Origin: Macrococcoides equi | GTDB taxonomy: Bacteria; Bacillota; Bacilli; Staphylococcales; Staphylococcaceae | Assembly (NCBI RefSeq): GCF_047425865.1 | Contig: NZ_CP179735.1 | DNA length: 64,000 nucleotides | Strand: one strand, 5' to 3' | Shown here: piece after piece, positions 14,683 through 23,520 of the stretch | Layout: each line of letters starts with the position of its first letter | Numbering within the stretch: position 1 is the stretch's first letter | The notes under the pieces: model-generated | Told to the model about the DNA's origin: nothing | What the model saw: only the letters and a program-made list of their open reading frames with translations | The model's database searches: none | Made by a program: the position numbers and the translations under genes

Positions 14683-16086
14683 ATGAGTAAACAACAAATT
14701 GGTGTAATCGGTTTAGCAGTAATGGGTAAAAATTTAGCCTGGAATATTGAATCTCGTGGAAACACAGTATCTGTTTACAACCGCTCGAAAGAAAAAACTG
14801 AAGAGATGATGAAAGAATCAGCTGGTAAAAATATTTTTCCAACATATTCACTTCAGGAATTTGTAGATAGCTTAGAAAAACCCCGCAAGATTATGATGAT
14901 GGTAAAAGCGGGAGAAGCGACTGATGCAACAATTGAGAGTTTAATTCCATTGTTAGATCAAGGCGACATCTTAATTGATGGTGGGAACACAAATTATAAT
15001 GATACAATTCGCCGCAATGCATATCTCTCTGAAAAAGGCTTCAACTTTATTGGTACTGGTGTTTCAGGTGGTGAAGAAGGTGCATTACATGGTCCATCAA
15101 TTATGCCGGGTGGACAGCGTGAAGCTTACGAATTAGTTAAACCAATTTTAGAATCTATTGCTGCTAAAGCTGAAGATGGTAAACCTTGTGTCGCATATAT
15201 TGGCCCAGATGGAGCCGGCCATTATGTAAAAATGGTGCATAATGGTATAGAGTATGCCGATATGCAGCTGATTGCTGAGAGTTATGATTTAATGAAAAAT
15301 GTTTTAGGTATGAATAATGATGAGATTGCTGAAACATTTAAAGCGTGGAATGAAGGCGAGTTAGATAGTTACTTAATCGAAATTACTGCAGATATCTTTA
15401 AGAAGTTAGATGAAGATGGAAGTCCTCTTGTTGAGAAAGTCATGGATAAGGCCGGACAAAAGGGTACAGGAAAATGGACTTCTATCAATGCACTGGATTT
15501 AGGTCAGCCTTTAACGATTATTACTGAAAGTGTTTTTGCCCGATTTATTTCGAGCCAAAAAGAAGAGAGAGCCAATGCAAGTGAAAAAATAAATTCTAAA
15601 AATACACCATTTATAGGTGATAAAGCTGAATTTTTAGAAGCGATACGTGAAGCACTTTACATGAGTAAAATTTGTTGCTATGCGCAAGGATTTGCTCAGA
15701 TGAAAGCAGCGAGTGAAGCATATAACTGGGATTTACAGTTAGGTGATCTTGCGATGATCTGGCGTGAAGGATGTATCATCCGTGCACAGTTCCTGCAAAA
15801 GATTAAAGATGCATATGATCAGGATGCAAATCTGCAAAACCTTTTATTAGATCCTTATTTTAAAGAAGTCGTTGAAAAATATCAGACAAGCCTACGCAAT
15901 GTAGCAGCTACAGCCATTACTACAGGTACACCAGCACCAGGTTTTGCTGCAGCGATTAATTACTTTGATTCTTATACTTCTAAAGATTTACCAGCTAATC
16001 TTATTCAGGCACAACGTGATTATTTTGGAGCACATACTTATGAACGAAAAGATAAGGATGGTATCTTCCATACTGACTGGAAATAA
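14683..16086 (+). CDS. gnd: 6-phosphogluconate dehydrogenase (NADP-dependent, decarboxylating)
   Basis: 467 residues, full length. It catalyses 6-phosphogluconate + NADP+ to ribulose-5-phosphate + CO2 + NADPH in the oxidative pentose phosphate pathway. Visible motifs are the nucleotide-binding GLAVMGKNLAWNIESRG (about 10), GGNTNYNDT, GTGVSGGEEGALHGPSIMPG (about 126), and HYVKMVHNGIEYADMQ with the catalytic Lys (about 184). AAGAGGT precedes the ATG. The terminator directly after it has been duplicated by an IS1182-family insertion. zwf lies on the opposite strand about 3 kb away. Confidence 0.97.
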   Translation: MSKQQIGVIGLAVMGKNLAWNIESRGNTVSVYNRSKEKTEEMMKESAGKNIFPTYSLQEFVDSLEKPRKIMMMVKAGEATDATIESLIPLLDQGDILIDGGNTNYNDTIRRNAYLSEKGFNFIGTGVSGGEEGALHGPSIMPGGQREAYELVKPILESIAAKAEDGKPCVAYIGPDGAGHYVKMVHNGIEYADMQLIAESYDLMKNVLGMNNDEIAETFKAWNEGELDSYLIEITADIFKKLDEDGSPLVEKVMDKAGQKGTGKWTSINALDLGQPLTIITESVFARFISSQKEERANASEKINSKNTPFIGDKAEFLEAIREALYMSKICCYAQGFAQMKAASEAYNWDLQLGDLAMIWREGCIIRAQFLQKIKDAYDQDANLQNLLLDPYFKEVVEKYQTSLRNVAATAITTGTPAPGFAAAINYFDSYTSKDLPANLIQAQRDYFGAHTYERKDKDGIFHTDWK

Positions 16087-16090
16087 ATAA

Positions 16091-16122
16091 AAACGAGGAA
16101 AGACAAAAGTCTTTCCTCGTTT
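16091..16122. terminator. gnd terminator, left copy of a 32-bp duplication
   Basis: The 14-bp perfect stem AAACGAGGAAAGAC/GTCTTTCCTCGTTT encloses loop AAAA. It is identical over 32 bp to 17656-17687 on the other side of the insertion sequence. This copy has lost its T run, because the element begins right after it. Confidence 0.9.
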
Positions 16123-16210
16123 CAGACTGTAGACAAAGTCTCCTTCGGAGATGAAGTCTATAGTCTTTTTTTGATATAATTTAAGTATATTGTTAAACGG
16201 GGGTGTTTAT

Positions 16211-17562
16211 ATGATAAAGAAAAGTAAATCTGAGGATATTAATATCATTAGAACTCAATTTGAGATGTATTCATTAGAAGACCTTGTACCAGAAAATCAT
16301 CTTCTGAGAAAAGTTGATAAAGTATTTGATTTATCATTTGTATACGACTTAGTAGAAGAAAAGTATTCAACAGATAACGGCCGTCCTAGTATTGATCCTG
16401 TGATATTGATAAAAATAGTTTTACTACAACATCTTTTTGGTATAAAATCTATGCGTCAAACAATAAAAGAGATTGAAACAAATTTTGCCTACAAATGGTA
16501 TCTTGGATTAGGCGTCAATGATAAAGTACCTCATTTTTCTACCTTCGGTAAGAACTATTCTAGACGATTTTATGATAATCAGATTTTCGAAGAAATCTTT
16601 TCTCGTATACTCAAAATCGCTATAGATCATAACTTCGTTGATAACACTTCACTATTTATTGATTCAACGCATATTAAGGCAAATGCCAATAAAAAGAAAT
16701 TTATTAAACAAGAGATACACAAGACTTCTAAACTTTATGAACAAGAGCTTATTGAAGATATCAATTCTATAAGAGAATCTGAAGGAAAAAAGCCTCTAGC
16801 TTCAAGAAAGGAGGAGAATCTTAAAGTAATAAAAATAAGTAATAATGATCCGGATGCTGGTTACTATGTTAAAAGTGAAAGAGAAAAACAATTTGCTTAT
16901 AGTGCACATACATGCTGTGATAAGTATGGTTATATCGTCGATTTTCATTTAACTCCTGGTAATATTCATGATAGTACACAGTTAGTGCCTATGGTTGACA
17001 GGCTTGAAAGTAAAAAATTACTACCGAGATATGTTGCTGTGGATTCTGGATATAAAACACCTCATAATGCAAAGTATTTATTAGATAAAGAAATACTACC
17101 CGCTATGCCGTATAAGCGACCAATTGGTCCGAAGGACTTAATGAATAAAAACGAATTTATATATGACGAGTACTATGATTGCTATATTTGCCCTAATAAT
17201 CAAATGTTGAAATATCAGAGGACAGACAGCGATGGTTACCGTTTATATATTTCTAATCAAAATAAATGTATGGATTGTCCTTTACTTAATAAATGTACTA
17301 AGAGTAAAGAACAGAAAAAATCGTCACAAGACATATATGGCAAAAATATCTTGATATTGTTGATGACTTGAGATTTATTGATACTATAAAAGCTGTATAT
17401 AAGTTACGTAGTCAAACAATAGAAAGACGTTTTGCTGATGCTAAAGAGCAGCATGGTTTACGATGGACTAAGTACAAAGGAATTAATAAAGTCACCATGG
17501 AGACCACGCTTATTTTCGCATGCATGAATTTAAAGAAATTAGCAAATTATCTAGCAGGATAG
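16211..17562 (+). pseudogene. IS1182-family transposase, frameshifted
   Basis: The first frame (from ATG 16211, SD GGGGGTG) has the family N-terminus YSLEDLVPENHLLRKVDKVF, D151 in LFIDSTHIKANANK and D278 in YVAVDSGYKTPHNAK. It leaves frame near 17330-17345 at GACATATATGG and stops at 17371. The conserved continuation, with the catalytic Glu in IERRFADAKEQHGL, is in the next frame to 17562. One missing base (probably a T making TAT-TGG) explains it. Without frameshifting the enzyme lacks its last catalytic residue. Confidence 0.88.
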
Positions 17563-17590
17563 TCTAGATATTTTGCTAATTTCTTTAAAA
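17533..17590 (+). terminator. Hairpin after the IS1182 transposase
   Basis: AAAGAAATTAGCAAA, at the end of the transposase gene, pairs with TTTGCTAATTTCTTT downstream of the stop codon, enclosing a smaller CTAGATA-type hairpin. It probably terminates transposase transcription. Confidence 0.6.
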
Positions 17591-17655
17591 TAACAATCTT
17601 TTTCGAAGAAAAAAGACAAACTCACAATTCCAAAAGTGAGTTTGTCTTCAATCTG

Positions 17656-17687
17656 AAACGAGGAAAGACAAAAGTCTTTCCTCGTTT
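17656..17687. terminator. Right copy of the duplicated terminator
   Basis: Identical to 16091-16122 over 32 bp and followed by TTTT. It starts one base after the IS right end and stops one base before the stop codon of the minus-strand AraC gene, so before the insertion a single hairpin served both gnd and the AraC operon. Confidence 0.9.
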
Positions 17688-17688
17688 T

Positions 17689-18525
17689 TTATGAAACTGG
17701 TAACCATAATTCAATTTTATTAAAACTATTATCAAAATCTAGATCATCCGGAAAAACATAAACATAAGTACTATTACGATCATAGTGAATATTGAAATCT
17801 ACTTGTCTTTCGACGGAATGCCAAATTTCGTTAAACACAAAATCTAACTTGCCACGTGATTTGAAGATTGCATAATCACTGTTAAATATTTGCTTCGTCT
17901 CATAATTAAATGAGCGTTCTGATTTAACGCCTGTAAAGATTTCAATGTGATCATATACAGGTTGTACAACAACATAGATCTTTTTGTCACTACTTATTTC
18001 AAGTAACGACTGTATTTCGCCACTTTGATGTAATGCATAAACTATATCAGGTACAAGGAAGTGATTACTGAGTTCATTAAAAGCGACATTTTCTTTTATA
18101 CCTATTAGATTAAAATCTTCTATACGTACGATATTATAATTGAGTGGGGGTACAGTTGTAGTAGATAGTTCTATATATATTCTTTCTACCATTTTTAACT
18201 GCTCAGCATTGTTTCTTACCTGTATAGGAGAAATATTATGATGGTTACTAAATGCTTCACTGAATTCATGTGCTGTAGAATAACCAAAATGATTTGCTAT
18301 ATCAACAAGTCTATAGTTACCATTCAGAAGTTTTTTCGCCGCTTCTGTCATTTTTCTGTGATAAATATAATCTTCAATATTCATTCCGGCAATCATTGTA
18401 AATGACTGGTTAATATGTAGCGGATTTTCATTTAAATATGTCCCCATATCCTGATAATTTAAGACATCAAATAAGTGATCTTCTATATAAACGATAGTTT
18501 TTTGAACAAGATTAATATTATTCAT
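17689..18525 (-). CDS. AraC-family regulator with GyrI-like ligand domain
   Basis: 278 residues. The N-terminal ~105 residues hold the two AraC helix-turn-helix units: YLNENPLHINQSFTMIAGMN and YRLVDIANHFGYSTAHEFSE, ending ISPIQVR. The C-terminal half is a GyrI/SOUL-like effector-binding domain, seen in regulators that sense small hydrophobic or cationic compounds. An upstream methyltransferase-like gene is 27 nt away on the same strand, so they form an operon. It shares its terminator with gnd. The ligand is unknown. Confidence 0.82.
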   Translation of the reverse strand: MNNINLVQKTIVYIEDHLFDVLNYQDMGTYLNENPLHINQSFTMIAGMNIEDYIYHRKMTEAAKKLLNGNYRLVDIANHFGYSTAHEFSEAFSNHHNISPIQVRNNAEQLKMVERIYIELSTTTVPPLNYNIVRIEDFNLIGIKENVAFNELSNHFLVPDIVYALHQSGEIQSLLEISSDKKIYVVVQPVYDHIEIFTGVKSERSFNYETKQIFNSDYAIFKSRGKLDFVFNEIWHSVERQVDFNIHYDRNSTYVYVFPDDLDFDNSFNKIELWLPVS

Positions 18526-18552
18526 ACGTCAATCCTTTCCGGATATATCCTG

Positions 18553-19182
18553 TTATGTCTTTGTGTATTGATATATATTTATCTTTTCTGATGGATCTAT
18601 TGATTCATTATCCAAAAGAATAGAATATTTTAACTTAAACTGTATACATTCACTTAAATACATTTCATATTCCGGCTTGACATAATACAAAATAATATCA
18701 CACTGCAAAATATCAGTTGTCATTAAATTCTCCATAACTTTTTGAAATACAAATACTGAAAATGGATTAAAGAAAAATAAATGAGTCTCATTGCCCTGAA
18801 ACTGATAGTGAATAGCATTGATATTTAATGTATGGATGGATGATGGATGGTGTAACAGCTGATAATTTTTAATATTTTTAAGACCTAGTAAATAGAGCTG
18901 TTTATTCAGTTCAATTCCGGTAACTGAAATATTTAATAAGTGATTGAAAAGTATGGGTACACGCATTAAACCAGAACCAAAATCAATGAAATGTGAATCA
19001 CTGTGAAAATCCATGTATGTCTGTTCTATTAAGCTGATTAAGTCCTGATAAACTGTCGGTTCATATCGATTTGCATGATGATTTGAAAAAGTAGAAACAA
19101 ACGGAATTGTTTCAATGTTAAGTAGATTTTCAAAATCCTTATCATTGTAATCTTTAAAATGAGATATTTTTGTTTTATTCAT
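18553..19182 (-). CDS. Putative SAM-dependent methyltransferase
   Basis: 209 residues. Motif I is FIDFGSGLMRVPILFNHLL (about 62), followed by VTGIELNKQLYLLGLKNIK, the acidic residue that would bind the ribose of SAM. A hydrophobic strand HLFFFNPFSVFVFQ (about 133) fits motif IV with NPF in place of the common NPPY-type signature. It heads an operon with an AraC/GyrI regulator. The substrate is unknown; a degenerate enzyme is possible. Confidence 0.65.
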   Translation of the reverse strand: MNKTKISHFKDYNDKDFENLLNIETIPFVSTFSNHHANRYEPTVYQDLISLIEQTYMDFHSDSHFIDFGSGLMRVPILFNHLLNISVTGIELNKQLYLLGLKNIKNYQLLHHPSSIHTLNINAIHYQFQGNETHLFFFNPFSVFVFQKVMENLMTTDILQCDIILYYVKPEYEMYLSECIQFKLKYSILLDNESIDPSEKINIYQYTKT

Positions 19183-19213
19183 AACTCAAATATTAACATA
19201 TTCATCAAACAAT

Positions 19214-19248
19214 AAAAACCTTTGAGCCGTATCGACTCAAAGGTTTTT
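19214..19248. terminator. Terminator after zwf
   Basis: AAAAACCTTTGAG (19214-19226) and CTCAAAGGTTTTT (19236-19248) form a perfect 13-bp stem. It lies 6 nt past the end of zwf (minus strand), whose transcript would get the U run. Confidence 0.9.
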
Positions 19249-19254
19249 ACTAAT

Positions 19255-20733
19255 TTATACAACCCACCAATGAAAATTATCTCTGCTAAGTAATAAATCA
19301 CTTTTGATAGGACCATTTGATCCTGCCTGATAGTTAGGGAATGGGGCAGGATGAGCATCCCAGTACTCAGCGACTGTGTCTACGTAACTCCATGTAGCTT
19401 TAAGTTCTTCCCAGTGTGTGAAGTTTGTTGCATCACCTTTCAGGCAATCATAGATTAAACCTTCATAGGCATCAACAGTATTCATTTTATCCTGTGCTGT
19501 CATAGCATAAGATAATTTTACTGGCTCTGTATCAATACCTTCAATATATTTTCGTGCATTTAAATGCAGCTCAATACCTTCATTTGGCTGAATGTTTATG
19601 ACAAGTAAATTTGAATCTAACTGATTATCTTTTTGATAGTATAGATTCATTGGCATTTCCTTAAATTCAACAACAACGCGAATTTCTTTTTCCTTCATGC
19701 GTTTACCTGTTCTAATATAGAATGGAACACCTGCCCATCTGAAGTTGTCGAGCATTACTTTTGCAGCTACAAATGTAGGCGTGTTACTTTCTGGATTAAC
19801 GTTGTCTTCATCACGATATCGAATAACCTTTTCACCGTTAATTTCTCCCGCATCATATTGACCGCGAACAAAATAACTTCTGACATGTTCTGGTTGTATT
19901 TTTCGTATTGAACGAAGCGCTTTAACTTTTTCATTACGAATATCTTCAGAAGATAATGAGATTGGAGGTTCCATCGCAAGCAGTGACACAATTTGTAACA
20001 TATGGTTTTGAACCATATCTTTAAGCGCACCACTATTATCATAATAACCTCCACGATCTTCGACACCTAAAATTTCGGAAGATGTGATTTGAATATTTGA
20101 AATATATTTATTGTTCCATAATGGTTCGAACATTGCATTACTAAATCGAATAACCTCGATATTTTGAACCATATCTTTACCTAGATAATGGTCGATACGA
20201 TAGATTTCTTCCTCTTTAAATGACTTACGTAATTGGCTGTTGAGTTTTTCAGCAGAAGCTAAATCTTTACCAAATGGTTTTTCAATAATGAGTCGTTTAA
20301 ACCCATTAGTTTTCGTTAATCCACTGGATTTTAAGAAGTCAGATACTGTACCGAAAAATTCAGGTGCCATCGCTAAATAGAATAGACGATTTCCTTCAAG
20401 TCCGAATTGTGTATCAAGTTTCTGGGCAGTTTCAAGTAAAGCATCATAACTTTCCTTATTATTCACATCATGAGATTGATAGAATACATGGTTTAAAAAA
20501 TCATCAAGTTTATGGGTATCATTGACAAACTTTTCTATAGAAGCTTTAATTTCCGTTCTAAATTTTTCGTTACTCCAGTCACGTCGACCGATACCAATAA
20601 TAGCAACATGTTCATTTAAATTATCTTGTTGATAAAGATGGAATAGAGATGGGAATAACTTACGATGACTCAAATCACCCGTTGCACCAAAAATTGTAAT
20701 CAAACAGGGAATATTTTGCTTTTCAATATCCAA
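19255..20733 (-). CDS. zwf: Glucose-6-phosphate dehydrogenase
   Basis: 492 residues, full length. It oxidises glucose-6-phosphate to 6-phosphogluconolactone with NADP+. The nucleotide motif is IFGATGDLSHRKLFPSLF (about 14), the substrate and catalytic motif is EEIYRIDHYLGKDMVQN (about 176) with the essential His, and EKPFGKDLASAEKL is also typical. The protein begins MDIEKQNIPCLITIFGATGD. It is alone on the minus strand between its terminator and the divergent rnz gene. It pairs functionally with gnd, 3 kb away, and with the Fur and bacillithiol redox genes through NADPH supply. Confidence 0.97.
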   Translation of the reverse strand: MDIEKQNIPCLITIFGATGDLSHRKLFPSLFHLYQQDNLNEHVAIIGIGRRDWSNEKFRTEIKASIEKFVNDTHKLDDFLNHVFYQSHDVNNKESYDALLETAQKLDTQFGLEGNRLFYLAMAPEFFGTVSDFLKSSGLTKTNGFKRLIIEKPFGKDLASAEKLNSQLRKSFKEEEIYRIDHYLGKDMVQNIEVIRFSNAMFEPLWNNKYISNIQITSSEILGVEDRGGYYDNSGALKDMVQNHMLQIVSLLAMEPPISLSSEDIRNEKVKALRSIRKIQPEHVRSYFVRGQYDAGEINGEKVIRYRDEDNVNPESNTPTFVAAKVMLDNFRWAGVPFYIRTGKRMKEKEIRVVVEFKEMPMNLYYQKDNQLDSNLLVINIQPNEGIELHLNARKYIEGIDTEPVKLSYAMTAQDKMNTVDAYEGLIYDCLKGDATNFTHWEELKATWSYVDTVAEYWDAHPAPFPNYQAGSNGPIKSDLLLSRDNFHWWVV

Positions 20734-20841
20734 AATAAATACCTCGATTCTATTAAAGTCTATTATATTTTTTCATACAATGCCTAAAAAAACAATTAAA
20801 ACATGCTATAATGACGTGATGAAATAAAAGGTGGTATGAAC

Positions 20842-21762
20842 ATGAAAATAACATTTTTGGGGACGAGTGCAGGTTTACCCACAAAAGAAAGAAATACACA
20901 GACGATAATACTTTCACTAGCACCTAATGATAATACATTTTGGCTGTTTGATGCAGGTGAAGCCTGTCAGCACCAAATATTACATACAAATATTAAGCTC
21001 GGCAAAATTGATAATATATTTATTACACATATGCATGGTGATCATCTTTTTGGATTACCTGGATTACTCACTTCCCGCAGTTTTCAAGGTGGTGAAAATA
21101 AGCCGTTAACCGTCTATGGTCCTGCAGGAATAAAAATGTACATAGAAACGACGTTATATGTGACAGGTTCACATTTAAATTATCCACTTCAAATTGTTGA
21201 AGTCAGTGATAATGATATCTTAGAGATCGACCAATATAAGGTATATGTAAAAAAATTAAATCATGGCATTGATTCTTTCGGTTATCGAATTCAATTTCCG
21301 AATAGGCAAGGTAATCTTATTTCAGAAAAATTAATTCAGCAAGGAATTATGCCTGGTCCGATTTATCAGCAATTTAAGACACAATCAATCGTTGAAATTG
21401 ATGGAAAGACCTATATCACAAAAGAATACAGACAACCTGAACAGTTAGGGAAAGTCATTACTATTTACGGGGATACAATGCCTTGTGAAGCAGAAAATGA
21501 ACTAGCTTTAGATGCAGATGTGATTGTACATGAGAGTACATATTTAGATGGCGATATAGATTTAAGCCATAAATATTATCATAGTCATATCGATGATGTA
21601 GCCCAACTAATGCAGGAAAGTAAGGCAAAAAGAATTCTCATTAACCATGTGAGCAATCGATATACTACAGATGATATTGAGGAACTTAAAACAATTATCA
21701 GCAATAAATATCCGTCATTAGATTTTGAGATTGTAAAAGATTTTGACGAATTTGAAATATAA
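20842..21762 (+). CDS. rnz: Ribonuclease Z
   Basis: 306 residues. tRNase Z removes the 3' trailer of CCA-less tRNA precursors. The metallo-beta-lactamase metal motif is ITHMHGDHLFGLPGLL (about 60), followed by GDT (about 212), the tRNase Z HEST box and a late H in LINHVSNRY. I prefer ATG 20842 because AAAGGTGG (20827-20834) is 7 nt away; ATG 20836 is too close. A long bidirectional terminator follows. Confidence 0.95.
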   Translation: MKITFLGTSAGLPTKERNTQTIILSLAPNDNTFWLFDAGEACQHQILHTNIKLGKIDNIFITHMHGDHLFGLPGLLTSRSFQGGENKPLTVYGPAGIKMYIETTLYVTGSHLNYPLQIVEVSDNDILEIDQYKVYVKKLNHGIDSFGYRIQFPNRQGNLISEKLIQQGIMPGPIYQQFKTQSIVEIDGKTYITKEYRQPEQLGKVITIYGDTMPCEAENELALDADVIVHESTYLDGDIDLSHKYYHSHIDDVAQLMQESKAKRILINHVSNRYTTDDIEELKTIISNKYPSLDFEIVKDFDEFEI

Positions 21763-21815
21763 ATAGAACCGAGCGATGTATTATTACCTGATACATCACT
21801 CGGTTCTCTATTTTT
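21761..21815. terminator. Bidirectional terminator between rnz and proC
   Basis: The long hairpin has a left arm beginning AAATAGAACCGAG and continuing GATGTAT, and a right arm ATACATC...CTCGGTT...TCTATTT, with few mismatches. It serves two convergent genes. Confidence 0.85.
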
Positions 21816-21833
21816 CTTTATGAAACGAAATAT

Positions 21834-22637
21834 TTAATTACCTAATTCCTTACTTCTATTGAGTGCTTCATTTAAACAGTCTACAAATATTTCTTCGATA
21901 GGGTGTTTAGCAAGTGCATCAAGTCCCGCTTTGGTAGTGCCACCTTTAGATGTAATGTTTTGACGTAACTGATCGAGTGATAATTCACTGTTTTCAAGCA
22001 TTTTTGCTGTACCGATAATTAAGTTACGAACTGCAATATCTGTGTCTTCTCTCGATAAACCAAGTTGATTTGCTGCGCTGATATATTGTTCATACATATA
22101 GTAAAGAAACGCAGGACCACTACCTGTAATTGCTGTTACATCGTGTAATGAATCTTCTTCTACCTCGATTGACGTACCAAACGCATCAAGCAAATCGAAT
22201 AGTTTATTTTTATCGGTAGCTTCAAAATTCTCAGAAAATGAAATGCCAGTTACTGACTGTTGCACATGAGCATTTGTATTTGGCATAATTCGTGCCACTG
22301 GATTAGATGTGTTTAATTTGGACTTAATCTGATTGATAGGAACACCGGCCATCATCGACACAAATTTATTACATGACACGTGGTGCGGTTTAATTCGTTC
22401 AACAAGTGAATCAAAGTCGTGAGGTTTTACTGCGAGAAAAACAAAATCTGCATCACTCAGTAATGCTTGATCATCATAGCTATATTGTGTGTTAAGGAGT
22501 TGATGCAGACGTTCTAACTCATCTTTATCACTACGATTGGTTAAATATATTTCTTCACCTTTAACGGTTTTACTTTCGATCAATCCTGTAAATATCGCAC
22601 TGGCCATATTACCAGAACCATAAAATACAATTTTCAT
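21834..22637 (-). CDS. proC: Pyrroline-5-carboxylate reductase
   Basis: 267 residues. It performs the last step of proline synthesis, reducing pyrroline-5-carboxylate with NAD(P)H. The Rossmann start is IVFYGSGNMASAIFTGLI; VARIMPNTNAHVQQSVTG (about 111) and AITGSGPAFLYYMYEQY (about 165) are the substrate-binding signatures, and LRQNITSKGGTTKAGLDAL (about 224) is the C-terminal dimer motif. The minus-strand ATG has a GGAGGCAA ribosome binding site. It is convergent with rnz. Confidence 0.96.
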   Translation of the reverse strand: MKIVFYGSGNMASAIFTGLIESKTVKGEEIYLTNRSDKDELERLHQLLNTQYSYDDQALLSDADFVFLAVKPHDFDSLVERIKPHHVSCNKFVSMMAGVPINQIKSKLNTSNPVARIMPNTNAHVQQSVTGISFSENFEATDKNKLFDLLDAFGTSIEVEEDSLHDVTAITGSGPAFLYYMYEQYISAANQLGLSREDTDIAVRNLIIGTAKMLENSELSLDQLRQNITSKGGTTKAGLDALAKHPIEEIFVDCLNEALNRSKELGN

Positions 22638-22736
22638 TTGAGTTGCCTCCTAGATAGTTAGTCATATTTATTATAAGATTGAATGTGATAAAATACAATT
22701 TTGTGAGTTTTCACACAGATGACTAGGGGTGTAGGG

Positions 22737-23495
22737 ATGCTCGGAAAAAAAGTTATGATTACAGGTGCAACGAGTGGCATAGGTTTAAAATTGACTGAAC
22801 TTTTGCTGGAAATGGGTGCACATGTTGCTGCTGTCGGTAGAAATATTGAACAACTCTATACATTAAAGCAAAAAAGTGAGGTGTTGGAAATTATCAAAGT
22901 CGATTTTCTGGATTCAGGTGATTTTGAAACATTGATGAATTGCGTTGAAAATGAGAGTCGCATTGATATAATTATTAATTGTGCTGGCTTTGCTGAATAT
23001 TGTGAAGTAATTGCTCAGGATGAACAGGTGATTCGTGATATGGTAGATGTAAATTTAACACAAACGATTCTGCTGACAAAAAAAGTTACTCAGAAAATGA
23101 ATCATAACGGGATGGTTGTAACGATAGGTAGTCAGTCAGCTTTTGTAGCAACACCATACGGTGCGATTTATGCTGCTACAAAAGCAGGCATTAACCAGAT
23201 AATGAATGCAATGCGTCTGGAACTACCACATATTCATTTCTTAACGGTGAATACGGGTCCTGTGAACACACCATTTATTGAAAGAGCGAATGCTGGTAAA
23301 CCAATCAATCATCTGGCAGAATCAGTGCAACTTGATCTGGAAGATGTAAGCCACCAAATAATAACTGCGATACATGAGAAAAAATTGGAGTTAAATATTC
23401 CAAAGTGGATGGATATTGGTTTGAAGATGTATGGTTTATCACCAAGATATTTAGAAAAGTATTTTACAAAATACTTTTTGACGAAACAAAAATAA
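22737..23495 (+). CDS. Short-chain dehydrogenase/reductase
   Basis: 252 residues, classical SDR. The cofactor motif is TGATSGIG (about 9), then NCAGFAEY (about 80), catalytic Ser in IGSQSAF (about 133), and Tyr and Lys in YAATKAG (about 146). The C-terminus is hydrophobic and amphipathic (GLSPRYLEKYFTKYFL), as in membrane-associated members such as DltE/YqjQ. AGGGGTG supports ATG 22737 rather than ATG 22719. The substrate cannot be read. Confidence 0.88.
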   Translation: MLGKKVMITGATSGIGLKLTELLLEMGAHVAAVGRNIEQLYTLKQKSEVLEIIKVDFLDSGDFETLMNCVENESRIDIIINCAGFAEYCEVIAQDEQVIRDMVDVNLTQTILLTKKVTQKMNHNGMVVTIGSQSAFVATPYGAIYAATKAGINQIMNAMRLELPHIHFLTVNTGPVNTPFIERANAGKPINHLAESVQLDLEDVSHQIITAIHEKKLELNIPKWMDIGLKMYGLSPRYLEKYFTKYFLTKQK

Positions 23496-23520
23496 CAGGA
23501 AAAGATCCTGTTATTTTTTC
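23491..23520. terminator. Bidirectional terminator
   Basis: AATAACAGGA (23491-23500) pairs perfectly with TCCTGTTATT (23506-23515) and a T run follows. It overlaps the end of the SDR gene, and its T run is read as the lysine-rich tail of the convergent hydrolase. Confidence 0.85.

Larger units (their letters stand above)
16123..17655. mobile_element. IS1182-family insertion sequence inserted at a terminator
   Basis: 1533 bp. The ends CAGACTGTAGACAAAGTC (left) and CAGATTGAAGACAAACTC (right, reverse strand) are imperfect inverted repeats matching at 15 of 18 positions. Both subterminal regions fold: a long imperfect hairpin with a TTCG loop followed by seven T at the left, and AGACAAACTCAC/GTGAGTTTGTCT at the right. 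It is flanked by identical 32-bp stem-loops, each the complete terminator of the flanking gene. The transposase is frameshifted. Confidence 0.85.

Noticed and set aside
17330..17371. Programmed ribosomal frameshift in the IS1182 transposase
   Set aside because: There is no clear slippery heptamer with a downstream structure at the break, and this family usually encodes its transposase in one frame; a single-base loss is simpler.
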